A stretch of 64,000 nt of DNA from Dyadobacter sediminis (lineage in GTDB: Bacteria > Bacteroidota > Bacteroidia > Cytophagales > Spirosomataceae). This document shows positions 43,104 to 53,000 of the stretch, one piece after another (the first letter of the stretch is position 1; each line of letters starts with the position of its first letter). The notes beneath the pieces were generated by a model. The model was not told the origin of the DNA, searched no databases, and saw only the letters and a list, made by a program, of their open reading frames with translations. The position numbers and the translations under genes were made by a program. The DNA lies in the NCBI RefSeq assembly GCF_005860765.1, contig NZ_VCEI01000021.1:806001-870000 (forward strand). The letters are read 5' to 3'.

Positions 43104-46100
43104 ATGGAAATGATCTCGTCCCATACCGACTGGCAGGCTATACATGCCACATTGCAGCATCTGAATCTGATCGGAGTAACCTTTTCGCCGGATTTTGTCA
43201 TTCAGAACATCAGTGCGCATGCCTTGCGAAAAACCGGCTGGCTCGAATCGGATCTCGTGGGGCAAAGTATATTTGACAAGCTGATACCCAAAGACGACGA
43301 ATATGAAATCAGGCAAATGCTGGAAGAAGGCATTCAGGGAATCCGGAAACTGGAACAAAGGGAAATTCCTTTTCTGGCACAAAGCGGAACGCTGCGTACT
43401 TTTTCCATAAACTCGGTTTTGATTCACCGCGAAGATGAAGAAGTCCAGTGCATAACGCTCGTCGGGGATGACATTACGCGCCGCAGGCGAATGGAATCCT
43501 CCATTGCCAAATCCAATTCCCAGCTTCAGGATCTTGTCGACAATACGAGTGATCTGATCCAGCTTGTCGCGATCGACGGCAAATTCATTTTTGTAAATAA
43601 AGCGTGGCGCGAGGTGCTGGGTTATGGCCTGGACGAAATTGCTTCCATGCGCATGGAAGATATCATCAATCCGCAGCATAAGGAACAGGCGCTTGCGCAG
43701 CTGAAACTGATTGAACAGGGAAAAGCCAATCCGAACTTTGAAACCGTATTTTTAAGCAAGGAAGGCAAAAAAGTATTTGTTTCAGGAAGTGTGAACTGCC
43801 GTTTTGACAATGGAAAGGCAACGGCGTTCCGCTGCATATTAAATGATTTTACAGAAAAAATCAGAGCGGAAAAAGCGCAGAGCCTGTATTACAGCATTGC
43901 CAACTGGACCGTAAACACGCAGAATCTGGACGATTTTTACCAGAGCATTCATGAAGAACTCGGAAAGATCATTGATGTAAAAAACTTTTTTATTGCCCTT
44001 TACGACTCGACCAAAAGCTTTATTTATTTTCCCTATTACGTTGACGAGTATTTTACCGGGCACGTGCGCTTCCGGAAACGCCGGCTGGGGAACGGACTTA
44101 CGGAATATGCCATTGCTTCCAACAAACCGCTTTTTCTTTATGAAGAAGACATTGAAAACCTTGCCAGAACGAACAGTCTTTACTTGTATGGTGCCACGCC
44201 GAAGCTGCTTCTCTGCGTTCCGCTCCGGATCGGCGAACGCGTAACGGGAATCATCGGCGTAAAATCGTACGACGATCCGAATATGTTCGATACGCGCGAT
44301 CTGGAACTGCTTGAATTTATTTCAGGGCAAGTGGCGATGGCCATTGCCAGAAAGCAGAGCGAAGAAGAACTCAGCAAGTATGTAGCCCGTCTGAACGCCA
44401 TTTTTGACAGCAGCTCGCATTTGATATGGTCTGTCAACAAATCCTTGCAGCTGACTTCGTTTAACCGGAATTATGCGGATCTGATCCAGAATCAGCTGGG
44501 CGTGAAGCCTTCGCTGCAGTCTAGTTCCGAGAAATTTGGCTGGCGTATGGTCGGCAACAGCAACCGGAGAACGCTGGAAACAAAGTACCGCCAGGCGCTG
44601 AAAGGAGAGCCGCAGTATTTTGAATTCAAGATTGACCGCAAGGATGATGGCGAAATGTGGCTTGAATTCTATCTCAATCCAATTCATTATGCAGACGGTT
44701 TGATCGAAGAGGTTTCGGGAATTGCACGCGACATAACACGCCGGAAAGAAGCAGAATTGTCGTTAAGGCACAGCGAAGAACTTTTCCGGGGCATTTTTGA
44801 AAATCTTCAGGATATATATTGCCGCATTAACCGCAAAGGTGAAATCACTATGATCAGCCAGTCGGTACTGAAAAGGCTCGGTTATTTGCCGGATGAAGTA
44901 ATCGGTCACCGGATTACTGAATTTTTCTCTGATAAGAAACGCATTCATTCCGCGCTGATCCGCCTGCGGCGTACGAAAAGCCTTCGCAATTTTGAAATCA
45001 CACTGTACCGTAAAGACGGAACGGAACGTCAGTTTATGATCAATATGCTGATGTTTACAAATGACAAGGGCAAACCGACGGAAGTCGCCGTGCTGGCGCG
45101 GGATATTACCGAGCTGAAACGCAATGAACAGGAATTGCTGAAAGCCAAGGAACATGCCGAACGTTCGCTTAAAGTAAAGGAAGGTTTTCTGGCCAATATG
45201 AGCCATGAAATCCGTACGCCGATGAACGGCGTAATCGGTATGATCGACCTTTTGGGCGAAACGCCGCTTAATGTAGAGCAGAAGGATTATGTGCTAACGA
45301 TCAAACGCTCTTCAGAAACGCTGCTGAACATTCTGAACGATATTCTGGATTTATCCAAAATAGAAGCGGGCAAAATGGAACTTCACGAAGCTCCGATCGC
45401 CGTAGAAGAACTGCTTTTAAAACTGGTTTCTTTGTTTGGACAAACGGCCAAAAGCAAGGGCAATACGCTTACCTATCACATCGCACCGGAAATTCCGAAA
45501 TACATTATTGCCGATCAGACGCGGTTGCTTCAGATTCTTTCAAACCTGACTTCCAACGCGCTTAAATTTACCGAAAATGGCGCCGTGAAAGTTTTTCTGA
45601 CACTGGAGAAAAAAGACGGGAATTTTTACAAGATCAAAGTGGAAGTTCAGGATTCGGGAATCGGTATCAGCGCGATGGACAAACAGATCCTGTTTACTTC
45701 ATTCACGCAGCTAGACAATTCCTCGCGCAAATCGTTCGGCGGTACCGGTCTCGGACTGGTAATTTCCAAGCAATTGTGTGAACTCATGCACGGCGATATC
45801 GGCGTGGAATCCGAACTTGGAAAAGGAAGTACGTTCTGGTTTACCTTCGAAACACAGGAAACATCCATTGCGCAAGTCGGTACCATAGGCCAGTTGAACG
45901 AAGATCAGCCGATAGAAAATGTATTTTCCGATTATCATCCGAAAATCCTGCTTGTGGACGACAATGCGGTAAACAGGAAAGTGGCCAATGAAATCCTGAA
46001 AAAATCAGGCTGTCAGGTGGATCTGGCCGAAAGCGGGTTCAAAGCCATTGAAATGGTCAAAGCCAACGGTATGGAAAAGGGTTACGATATTATTTTTATG

Positions 46101-46715
46101 GATATCCAGATGCCGGATATGGACGGCGTACAGACTTCGCAGGAACTGAAAAAACTTTATCCCGCCGGATTGCCGCCCATTGTTGCCATGACTGCCTATT
46201 CCATGAAAGAAGACAGAGACCGCTTTATCAGTCAGGGAATGGACGATTACATTGCCAAACCGATCCGGGCCCAGACGCTGATCCGGAAAGTAAAAGATCT
46301 GATGAGCAATGTGGAAAACAAAAAGCTGGAACTGAAACAAAAGGAAATTACAGAAGAAAAAGTATTGCCGGTACTGGATCGTGAAATCATTGATCAGCTG
46401 AACGGAATCGGCGGAGCTGATCTGGTCTGGTCGGTTTTTGAGGATTTTGTTACAGAGTCCAATCAGCTTGTGGAAGAAGCGGTGGAAGCCTATGAAAAAG
46501 GCGATATCGTAACGGTGAAAAGCAATCTGCATACGCTTAAAGGAAGTGCCGGAACCGTGGGTGTTTCACAGGTGGCTGAAATTGCCAGAGATGCGGAATG
46601 GCACCTGAAATCCAACGACACCAGTACATTGTCTGAAGCGCTTCCGCAATTACAGCATGCCTATGAAAAATTTCTGACCAGTTACAACGGGCTTCTTAAG
46701 GAATGGCTGGGCTGA
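43104..46715 (+). CDS. Hybrid histidine kinase with PAS, GAF, receiver and HPt domains
   Basis: The 1203-residue cytoplasmic protein has PAS units at about 15-130 and 140-250, a GAF domain at about 265-420, and PAS units at about 430-555 and 565-680. A HisKA follows with His701 (ANMSHEIRTPMNGVIGM). The ATPase domain is at about 805-925, with NLTSNALKFTE, DSGIGI and GGTGLGL boxes. A receiver is at about 950-1070 with Asp1000, and an HPt domain at about 1100-1200 with His1143 (LHTLKGSAGTVG). It therefore contains a full phosphorelay in one chain, but the last acceptor is missing. No response regulator gene is adjacent. There is no membrane segment. Confidence 0.95.
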   Translation: MEMISSHTDWQAIHATLQHLNLIGVTFSPDFVIQNISAHALRKTGWLESDLVGQSIFDKLIPKDDEYEIRQMLEEGIQGIRKLEQREIPFLAQSGTLRTFSINSVLIHREDEEVQCITLVGDDITRRRRMESSIAKSNSQLQDLVDNTSDLIQLVAIDGKFIFVNKAWREVLGYGLDEIASMRMEDIINPQHKEQALAQLKLIEQGKANPNFETVFLSKEGKKVFVSGSVNCRFDNGKATAFRCILNDFTEKIRAEKAQSLYYSIANWTVNTQNLDDFYQSIHEELGKIIDVKNFFIALYDSTKSFIYFPYYVDEYFTGHVRFRKRRLGNGLTEYAIASNKPLFLYEEDIENLARTNSLYLYGATPKLLLCVPLRIGERVTGIIGVKSYDDPNMFDTRDLELLEFISGQVAMAIARKQSEEELSKYVARLNAIFDSSSHLIWSVNKSLQLTSFNRNYADLIQNQLGVKPSLQSSSEKFGWRMVGNSNRRTLETKYRQALKGEPQYFEFKIDRKDDGEMWLEFYLNPIHYADGLIEEVSGIARDITRRKEAELSLRHSEELFRGIFENLQDIYCRINRKGEITMISQSVLKRLGYLPDEVIGHRITEFFSDKKRIHSALIRLRRTKSLRNFEITLYRKDGTERQFMINMLMFTNDKGKPTEVAVLARDITELKRNEQELLKAKEHAERSLKVKEGFLANMSHEIRTPMNGVIGMIDLLGETPLNVEQKDYVLTIKRSSETLLNILNDILDLSKIEAGKMELHEAPIAVEELLLKLVSLFGQTAKSKGNTLTYHIAPEIPKYIIADQTRLLQILSNLTSNALKFTENGAVKVFLTLEKKDGNFYKIKVEVQDSGIGISAMDKQILFTSFTQLDNSSRKSFGGTGLGLVISKQLCELMHGDIGVESELGKGSTFWFTFETQETSIAQVGTIGQLNEDQPIENVFSDYHPKILLVDDNAVNRKVANEILKKSGCQVDLAESGFKAIEMVKANGMEKGYDIIFMDIQMPDMDGVQTSQELKKLYPAGLPPIVAMTAYSMKEDRDRFISQGMDDYIAKPIRAQTLIRKVKDLMSNVENKKLELKQKEITEEKVLPVLDREIIDQLNGIGGADLVWSVFEDFVTESNQLVEEAVEAYEKGDIVTVKSNLHTLKGSAGTVGVSQVAEIARDAEWHLKSNDTSTLSEALPQLQHAYEKFLTSYNGLLKEWLG

Positions 46716-46878
46716 TTTTTCTGATTGGAAGGAATTCCGGTTAAAAGGATTCATCGGTTCATTGCAGGCTTTGGTCTATAAACAGGTTGCTTCTGTCTAT
46801 TGCAGGGTTGATCCGGATTGCGCGATTAAACTTTGTTACGGATGCCTGCTCTAAACTGCAATAAACCTTGTAGAAATC

Positions 46879-49767
46879 ATGACCAGAATTCCATACTTCC
46901 TGCTGTTCCTGACTTGCCTTTCGCTGACGGCTTTTGCGCAGGAATCAAGTGCACGGTTAACCGGTATCGTCGTTGACAGCGTAAACCACTCGCCGGTTGT
47001 GGGTGCATATGTAGCCGTCAGCCGCAACACGCCGGATGCACGTCCGGAATACGTTACGACCGACATAAACGGCAAATTTTCATTCAATGGTCTGAGCAAA
47101 TCGGTTTCTTATTGGGTGAAAATTACTTATCTGAGTTACAAAGACGTCTCGAAAATGGTGACGGTCAAAGAAGATGTGCAGGATATGGGAACAATCCCAT
47201 TGGCCGAAGCAACTGCAAACCTGAAAGAAGTCAAGGTTACCGGGCAAGTGACTGCTGTCCAGCAAAAAGGCGATACAACGCAGTTCAATGCCGCTGCTTT
47301 TAAAACAAATCCTGACGCGACTTCCGAAGATCTGATCCAGAAAATGCCCGGCATTACGGTTGCAAACGGAACGGTAACAGCGCATGGCGAAACGGTAAAC
47401 AGGGTTTTGGTAGACGGAAAACCATTTTTCGGCGACGACGCTTCACTTACATTAAAATCATTGCCGGCAGAAATTGTAGATAAAATTGAAGTATTTGACA
47501 AGCTGAGCGATCAGGCGCAGTTTACAGGCTTTGATGACGGCAGTGGTCAGAAAACGATTAATATTGTTACCAAAGCCGACAGGAAAACAGGCCAGTTCGG
47601 TAAAGTATTTGCAGGGTACGGATTGGATGCCCGTTATCAGGCCGGCGGAAATGTAAGCTTTTTCAAAGGCAATCAACGGATTTCGGTGATTGGGCTCAGC
47701 AATAATATCAACATGCAGAACTTTTCCAGTCAGGATTTGCTGGGCGTAACGGGCAGCAGCGGAGGCGGAAGAGGTGGCTCTGGAGGAGCCTCCAACAACT
47801 TTCTGGTCGGAAACCAAAGCGGAATAACGGGAACAAATTCTTTCGGACTGAATTACGCCAGCAAGTTCGGCAAGAAAGTGGACGTTTCGGGAAGCTACTT
47901 TTTTAACAGAACCGGCAATACCAATCTGCAGAGTACAGAACAGGAATATTTTCTTTCAGGAAATACAGCAAACCAGTTTTACAATGAAGACAGCCGTACT
48001 TCCAGCGTCAACTCCAATCACCGGCTGAATTTCAGAGTTGAATACAACATAAATCCCAAAAATTCCCTGATCATCACGCCAAAGCTGAGTTTTCAGGAAA
48101 ACATTGCTGCAAGTGCAAAAGCCGGACTTACAACTTTGGCCGACGGAAACAGGCTGAACAGTTCCGATAACACACAGACAAACAAAAACAGCGCCTATAA
48201 TTTTACCAATGACATGCTGTTCCGTCATGCTTTTGACAAAAAGGGCCGTACCATTTCACTGAACCTGAACACACAGCTGAATGACCGGAACGGAACACGC
48301 GATCTTTATTCAGAAAATCTGTATTACAGCAGTTTGTCGTTTCCGGATACGGCCATGCGCGGCGATACCATTGATCAGAGAAGCTTTACGTCATCAGGAG
48401 GCATAACGCTCGGCGGAAATTTTATTTACACCGAACCAATCAGCACAACCGGACAACTACAGTTCAATTACGGTCTTACCGTCAGCAACAGCAATTCAGG
48501 AAAGGAAACGTACAACATGATTCCGGATGAAAATGTGTATGCTGATCTTGATTCACTTTTGTCCAACACGTTTGATAACAAATATGTAACCAATCGCGCC
48601 GGACTGGGTTACCGTTACCGTAAAAACAGCTGGACTGCCAACTTTGGAATTGATTTTCAGAACACCGGATTGTACAGTCAGCAAACGGCTCCGCGGAACT
48701 CGGAAGTTGATCAGTCTTTTACGAATTTTTTGCCCAGTTTTATGCTGAGTTACCGTTCCAGATCGGGTACGCAGTTCCGGACTTCTTTCCGGAGTTCGAC
48801 CAATCAGCCTTCGATTTCACAGCTTCAGAACGTTATTGACAACAGCAATCCGCTTTCGCTTACGGCGGGAAACCCCGATCTGAAGCAGGAATACCGGAAT
48901 ATGTTCAATATGCGGTATTCACTGGCGGGAGCGGATCGTCCGTACAATTTCAATGCAATGGTTTTTGTAACACAGACCAACAATGCCATTGTCAATTCCA
49001 CCTATATTGCGCAGCAACCGACTACGCTGCCAAACGGGATCGTTCTGGAACAAGGTGCCAAGCTGACTGCTCCGGTCAATGTGGACGGAAGCTGGAACGC
49101 AAGAACTTTCCTGGCATACGGCAAGCCGGTGGCACCGCTGAAACTGAACATCAATGTGACCTCGGGCTTTAATTATGTAAGATCGCCGGGCCGAATCAAT
49201 GACATAGCCAATTATTCCAATACGTATGCTGTTTCGCAAGGACTTGTCGTCAGCAGCAACATCAGTGAAAAGCTTGATTTTACCGTTTCGTATTCAGGCA
49301 ATTACAACATCGTCAGAAACAGCATTCAACCCAATCTGAACAATAATTACTACACGCAGGGCATAACCGGAAGGGTAAACTGGATTTTCGGCAAAGGGTT
49401 TGTATTCCAGAGTGATGTTAATAATCAGTCGTACCGCGGCTTGGGCGAAGGATACAATCGGAATTTCACATTATGGAATGCGAGCATTGGAAAGAAATTC
49501 CTGAAAAATAATGCCGGTGAACTGAAACTGACCGTCTTTGATATTCTGAAACAGAACAACAGCGTAAACCGCATAGTAACTGAAACGTATGTTCAGGATG
49601 TTACAAACCGCGTTCTGACACAATACACCATGCTGACTTTCACTTATACGCTCCGTAATTTTGGTAAAATGCCGGTCCGCAATGAAAATGAAAACCGCCG
49701 CCGTGATTTTAACGGCTCACGCGGAAATTTTCCGGGCAGTGAAGGAAGAGGAGCGGGCGGGTTTTAG
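46879..49767 (+). CDS. Outer-membrane beta-barrel protein with carboxypeptidase-regulatory and plug domains
   Basis: The 962-residue protein has a signal peptide (to about residue 20, SLTAFAQ). A CarboxypepD_reg-like domain follows (about 25-110), then a TonB-plug-like region with ATSEDLIQKMPGITVANGTVTAHGETVNRVLVDGKPFFGDD and SDQAQFTGFDDGSGQKTINIVTK. The rest is a large barrel. A Gly-rich linker, GSSGGGRGGSGGA, breaks the barrel near residue 295. The C-terminus is Arg/Gly-rich (NRRRDFNGSRGNF) rather than a barrel strand. No SusD partner is present, so it fits the outer-membrane barrel family proteins. It is probably transcribed alone. Confidence 0.88.
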   Translation: MTRIPYFLLFLTCLSLTAFAQESSARLTGIVVDSVNHSPVVGAYVAVSRNTPDARPEYVTTDINGKFSFNGLSKSVSYWVKITYLSYKDVSKMVTVKEDVQDMGTIPLAEATANLKEVKVTGQVTAVQQKGDTTQFNAAAFKTNPDATSEDLIQKMPGITVANGTVTAHGETVNRVLVDGKPFFGDDASLTLKSLPAEIVDKIEVFDKLSDQAQFTGFDDGSGQKTINIVTKADRKTGQFGKVFAGYGLDARYQAGGNVSFFKGNQRISVIGLSNNINMQNFSSQDLLGVTGSSGGGRGGSGGASNNFLVGNQSGITGTNSFGLNYASKFGKKVDVSGSYFFNRTGNTNLQSTEQEYFLSGNTANQFYNEDSRTSSVNSNHRLNFRVEYNINPKNSLIITPKLSFQENIAASAKAGLTTLADGNRLNSSDNTQTNKNSAYNFTNDMLFRHAFDKKGRTISLNLNTQLNDRNGTRDLYSENLYYSSLSFPDTAMRGDTIDQRSFTSSGGITLGGNFIYTEPISTTGQLQFNYGLTVSNSNSGKETYNMIPDENVYADLDSLLSNTFDNKYVTNRAGLGYRYRKNSWTANFGIDFQNTGLYSQQTAPRNSEVDQSFTNFLPSFMLSYRSRSGTQFRTSFRSSTNQPSISQLQNVIDNSNPLSLTAGNPDLKQEYRNMFNMRYSLAGADRPYNFNAMVFVTQTNNAIVNSTYIAQQPTTLPNGIVLEQGAKLTAPVNVDGSWNARTFLAYGKPVAPLKLNINVTSGFNYVRSPGRINDIANYSNTYAVSQGLVVSSNISEKLDFTVSYSGNYNIVRNSIQPNLNNNYYTQGITGRVNWIFGKGFVFQSDVNNQSYRGLGEGYNRNFTLWNASIGKKFLKNNAGELKLTVFDILKQNNSVNRIVTETYVQDVTNRVLTQYTMLTFTYTLRNFGKMPVRNENENRRRDFNGSRGNFPGSEGRGAGGF

Positions 49768-49790
49768 CTGTTGGCTTTTAGGGGCTAGAG
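49762..49790 (+). repeat. Second copy of short intergenic motif
   Basis: TTTTAGCTGTTGGCTTTTAG and the following GGGCTAGAG resemble the motif at 23866-23893, sharing TTGGCTTTTAG. Both copies sit right at the end of a gene. The following 280 bp, up to 50068, hold no supported gene. Confidence 0.35.
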
Positions 49791-50068
49791 AGATCAATGG
49801 TTGAACCAGATTATTGGCTGTGCGGTAAAATGTGAACCATGTAAAAAGGAATTCTTCTTATCCTTATTTAATAGCAGATGTTGTTACTGGGTGTTTCAAA
49901 TTCAGTAATTAGATCTGCTGTTCTTATTTACTGATACTGCTGTACACCGGGTTTTACCCATTGCTCATTGGTGCCTGCCTGTTGCTTATTATCAAGGCTT
50001 GGAAAGTAGCTGTTTTTACATATTTGTCATGGCAGAATTTTCTGCTGAACAATCATAAAAACAAACAC

Positions 50069-53000
50069 ATGAAAAAACACTACAGGACAGGCATCTATGC
50101 TGTCTTTTCGCCTTTGCTGGTAGGAGTAGGCTATTTACTCTGTAATCCGGAAGTTCCCCAGAGCAAAAGTATTACCACAGTCACTGCCACAAAAAAAATG
50201 GAAAATGCACCGGCCGGTTCGACTGCTTTGCCCGATATCCAGCAGCAGCTGGTCAAACGGGAGTACAACATTTCCTTCGATGAGCAAAAGTCAGCAATGC
50301 AAAGTCCTAACCGCCGACAAGGACTGCGTGCCTATTACAAGCCGGGCGTATTGACTGTACAAAATCGTGTTGATTCAGCAGGGCATAACTTTTCACTGCA
50401 ACTGGTCAATGAAGGTATTTATGCAGATGGTAAAAAAATTCTGTCGGCTCAACCCAATGCAACCCTGAAAAATCAGGATACTACCCTTGCGATCAAGCAT
50501 GCAGGCTTTACCGAAGAATTTGTTAACAATGCGGATGGCGTACGCCAGAACTTTATTATTGAATCAACCCCAAAAGCTACCAAAGAGCTGCAGGTAAGAC
50601 TTTCAGCAAAAGGCTTGAAGGTTGATGACCTTGAAAACAATGAGTTGCTTTTCTATAAAAATAACCGCAAAGGCGAGCGCGTGGCCAGTCTGGTTTACAA
50701 AGACATCCGTTGCTGGGATGCCAATGGAGAAACTTTGCCTGCAACCCTGGCCTATGCAAATGGAACTGTAAGACTAAGCGTAGACGTACAGGATGCTGCT
50801 TATCCCGTTACTATTGACCCGATCATAGCAAACGGTAATCCGACCAATGCTAGTACGATTCTGAAAGGGGGCCAAGCAGAGGATTGGTTGGGCAGTGTGG
50901 TAACCAGTGCAGGCGATATCAACGGGGATGGGTACAGCGATGTGCTGGCATGCGCTTCCAAATTTGATAACGGTCAGGTTGATGAAGGTGCTGTCTTTGT
51001 ATATTATGGAAGTTCCTTGGGCATTGCAGGATTTGCACCTCATTTGGAAATGAATCAAAAAGAGGCTCGTTTCGGGTCTTATGCCTCATCTGCAGGTGAT
51101 ATCAATAAGGACGGTTACAGTGATATTGTTATCGGAGCAAGTATGTACGATAACGGAGAAACCAATGAAGGAGCTGCATTTGTATACCTGGGCTCGGCAC
51201 AAGGTATAGCTTCCTGGCCTGCAAATATACTTGAGTGTAACCAGTTTGATGCCAATATGGGCAGCAGTGTCGGAATGGCAGGCGATGTAAATGGCGATGG
51301 ATATAGTGATATTATTGTCGGGGCTCCTATGTTTGACAAAGGACAGGCTAACGAAGGCGCCGCATTTATATACCATGGATCCGCTACCGGCTTAAATCCT
51401 ACCCCTAAGTTGCTTGAAGAAAATCAGACTGCTGCCCTATACGGATACCGAGTCAATGGTGCTGGCGATGTGAACGGAGACGGATATAGCGATATCCTCG
51501 TCAGCGCACGCGAGTATGACAATGGTCAGACTGACGAAGGCGCTGTTTTTGTATACCATGGATCGGCTTTGGGCATCACTTCCGGAGCTATAAAGGTACT
51601 GGAAGGTAACCAGTCTTATGCATACTTGGGCCACAGTGCTGCCACTGCCGGAGACATAAACGGAGACGGATATAGTGACATCATCATCGGTGCCAATATG
51701 TATGATAAAGGACAAGCTAATGAAGGAGCTGTATTCATACACTATGGCTCGGATCGGGGCATTGATGCTATACCGGCTTTTATATTGGAGAAGAATCAGG
51801 CTGAAGCCCAGTTTGGCAATTCGGTAAACAGTGCTGGCGATGTCAATGATGACGGCTACAGTGATGTGATTGTAGGAGCGCTTTTATATGATAATGGTCA
51901 GAACAATGAAGGAGCTGCCTTTGTTTACCATGGTTCTGCCGCAGGATTATCAGCCACTCCTATTTCAATGCTGGAAAGTAATCAAGCCTCTGCCCAGTTT
52001 GGTAATATAGTTGCCAGTGCCGGAGATGTGAACGGCGACGGTTACAGCGATGTGATTGTTGGTGCACCTCTGTATGACAATGTATATTCAAATGACGGTG
52101 CAGCATTTGTTTGGTTAGGAAAACCTGATAGCGTCATCAGCGAAAACAATTACGCGACTAAGCTGGAGTTTGCTTATCCAAATATGAGTATTGCAAATGC
52201 TGGTGATGTCAACGGAGACGGATTTAGCGATTTCATTGTTGGGGTTCCGGGGTATAATGCCAAGGGAGCCGTATTCATCTATCATGGATCTATTTTGGGA
52301 CTCAGCACGAATCCAAGTACAACCATAGAGAATATACCGATGAGTGCAGCATTTGGTTCTTCAGTGTCCCGTGCTGGTGATGTGAATGGAGACGGGTACG
52401 GCGATATCATTGTTGCAGATGTTTCCTACTCTGATATAAATAAAGGCGCAGCCTTTGTATATTATGGTTCAGCACAGGGAATCAATAAAAATGTAAGCAC
52501 CATTATCAAAAATAAACAGAGCGAATCATTGATGTTTGGCAAGTCTGTGTCCAGTGCGGGCGATGTCAACGGAGATGGCTATGGTGATGTTTTGATAGGA
52601 GATGTGAGTTATACCAATGGGCAATATGACGAAGGAGCTGTTTTTGTTCATCATGGATCGGCAGCCGGTATTAACCCGGTCGCTGCCCTTACACTGGAGA
52701 GCGACAAAGATTTTGCGCAATTTGGTTATTCGGTATCCTGCGCTGGTGATATCAATGGTGACGGCTATGCTGATATTATTACAGGAGCCCCTGAGTACTC
52801 GAACGGACAAAACAAGGAAGGTGCTGCCTTTGTTTATTACGGTGCAGCGCCAGGTATTTCAAAAAATTCAGTTCAGAAATTGGAGAAAGATATTGCAGCT
52901 GCCAATATGGGTATCAGTGTTTCCGGAGCTGGAGATGTGAATGGCGACGGGAAGAGTGATGTGATTGTTGGTGCAAATTTGTATAGTAATGGACAGGCAC

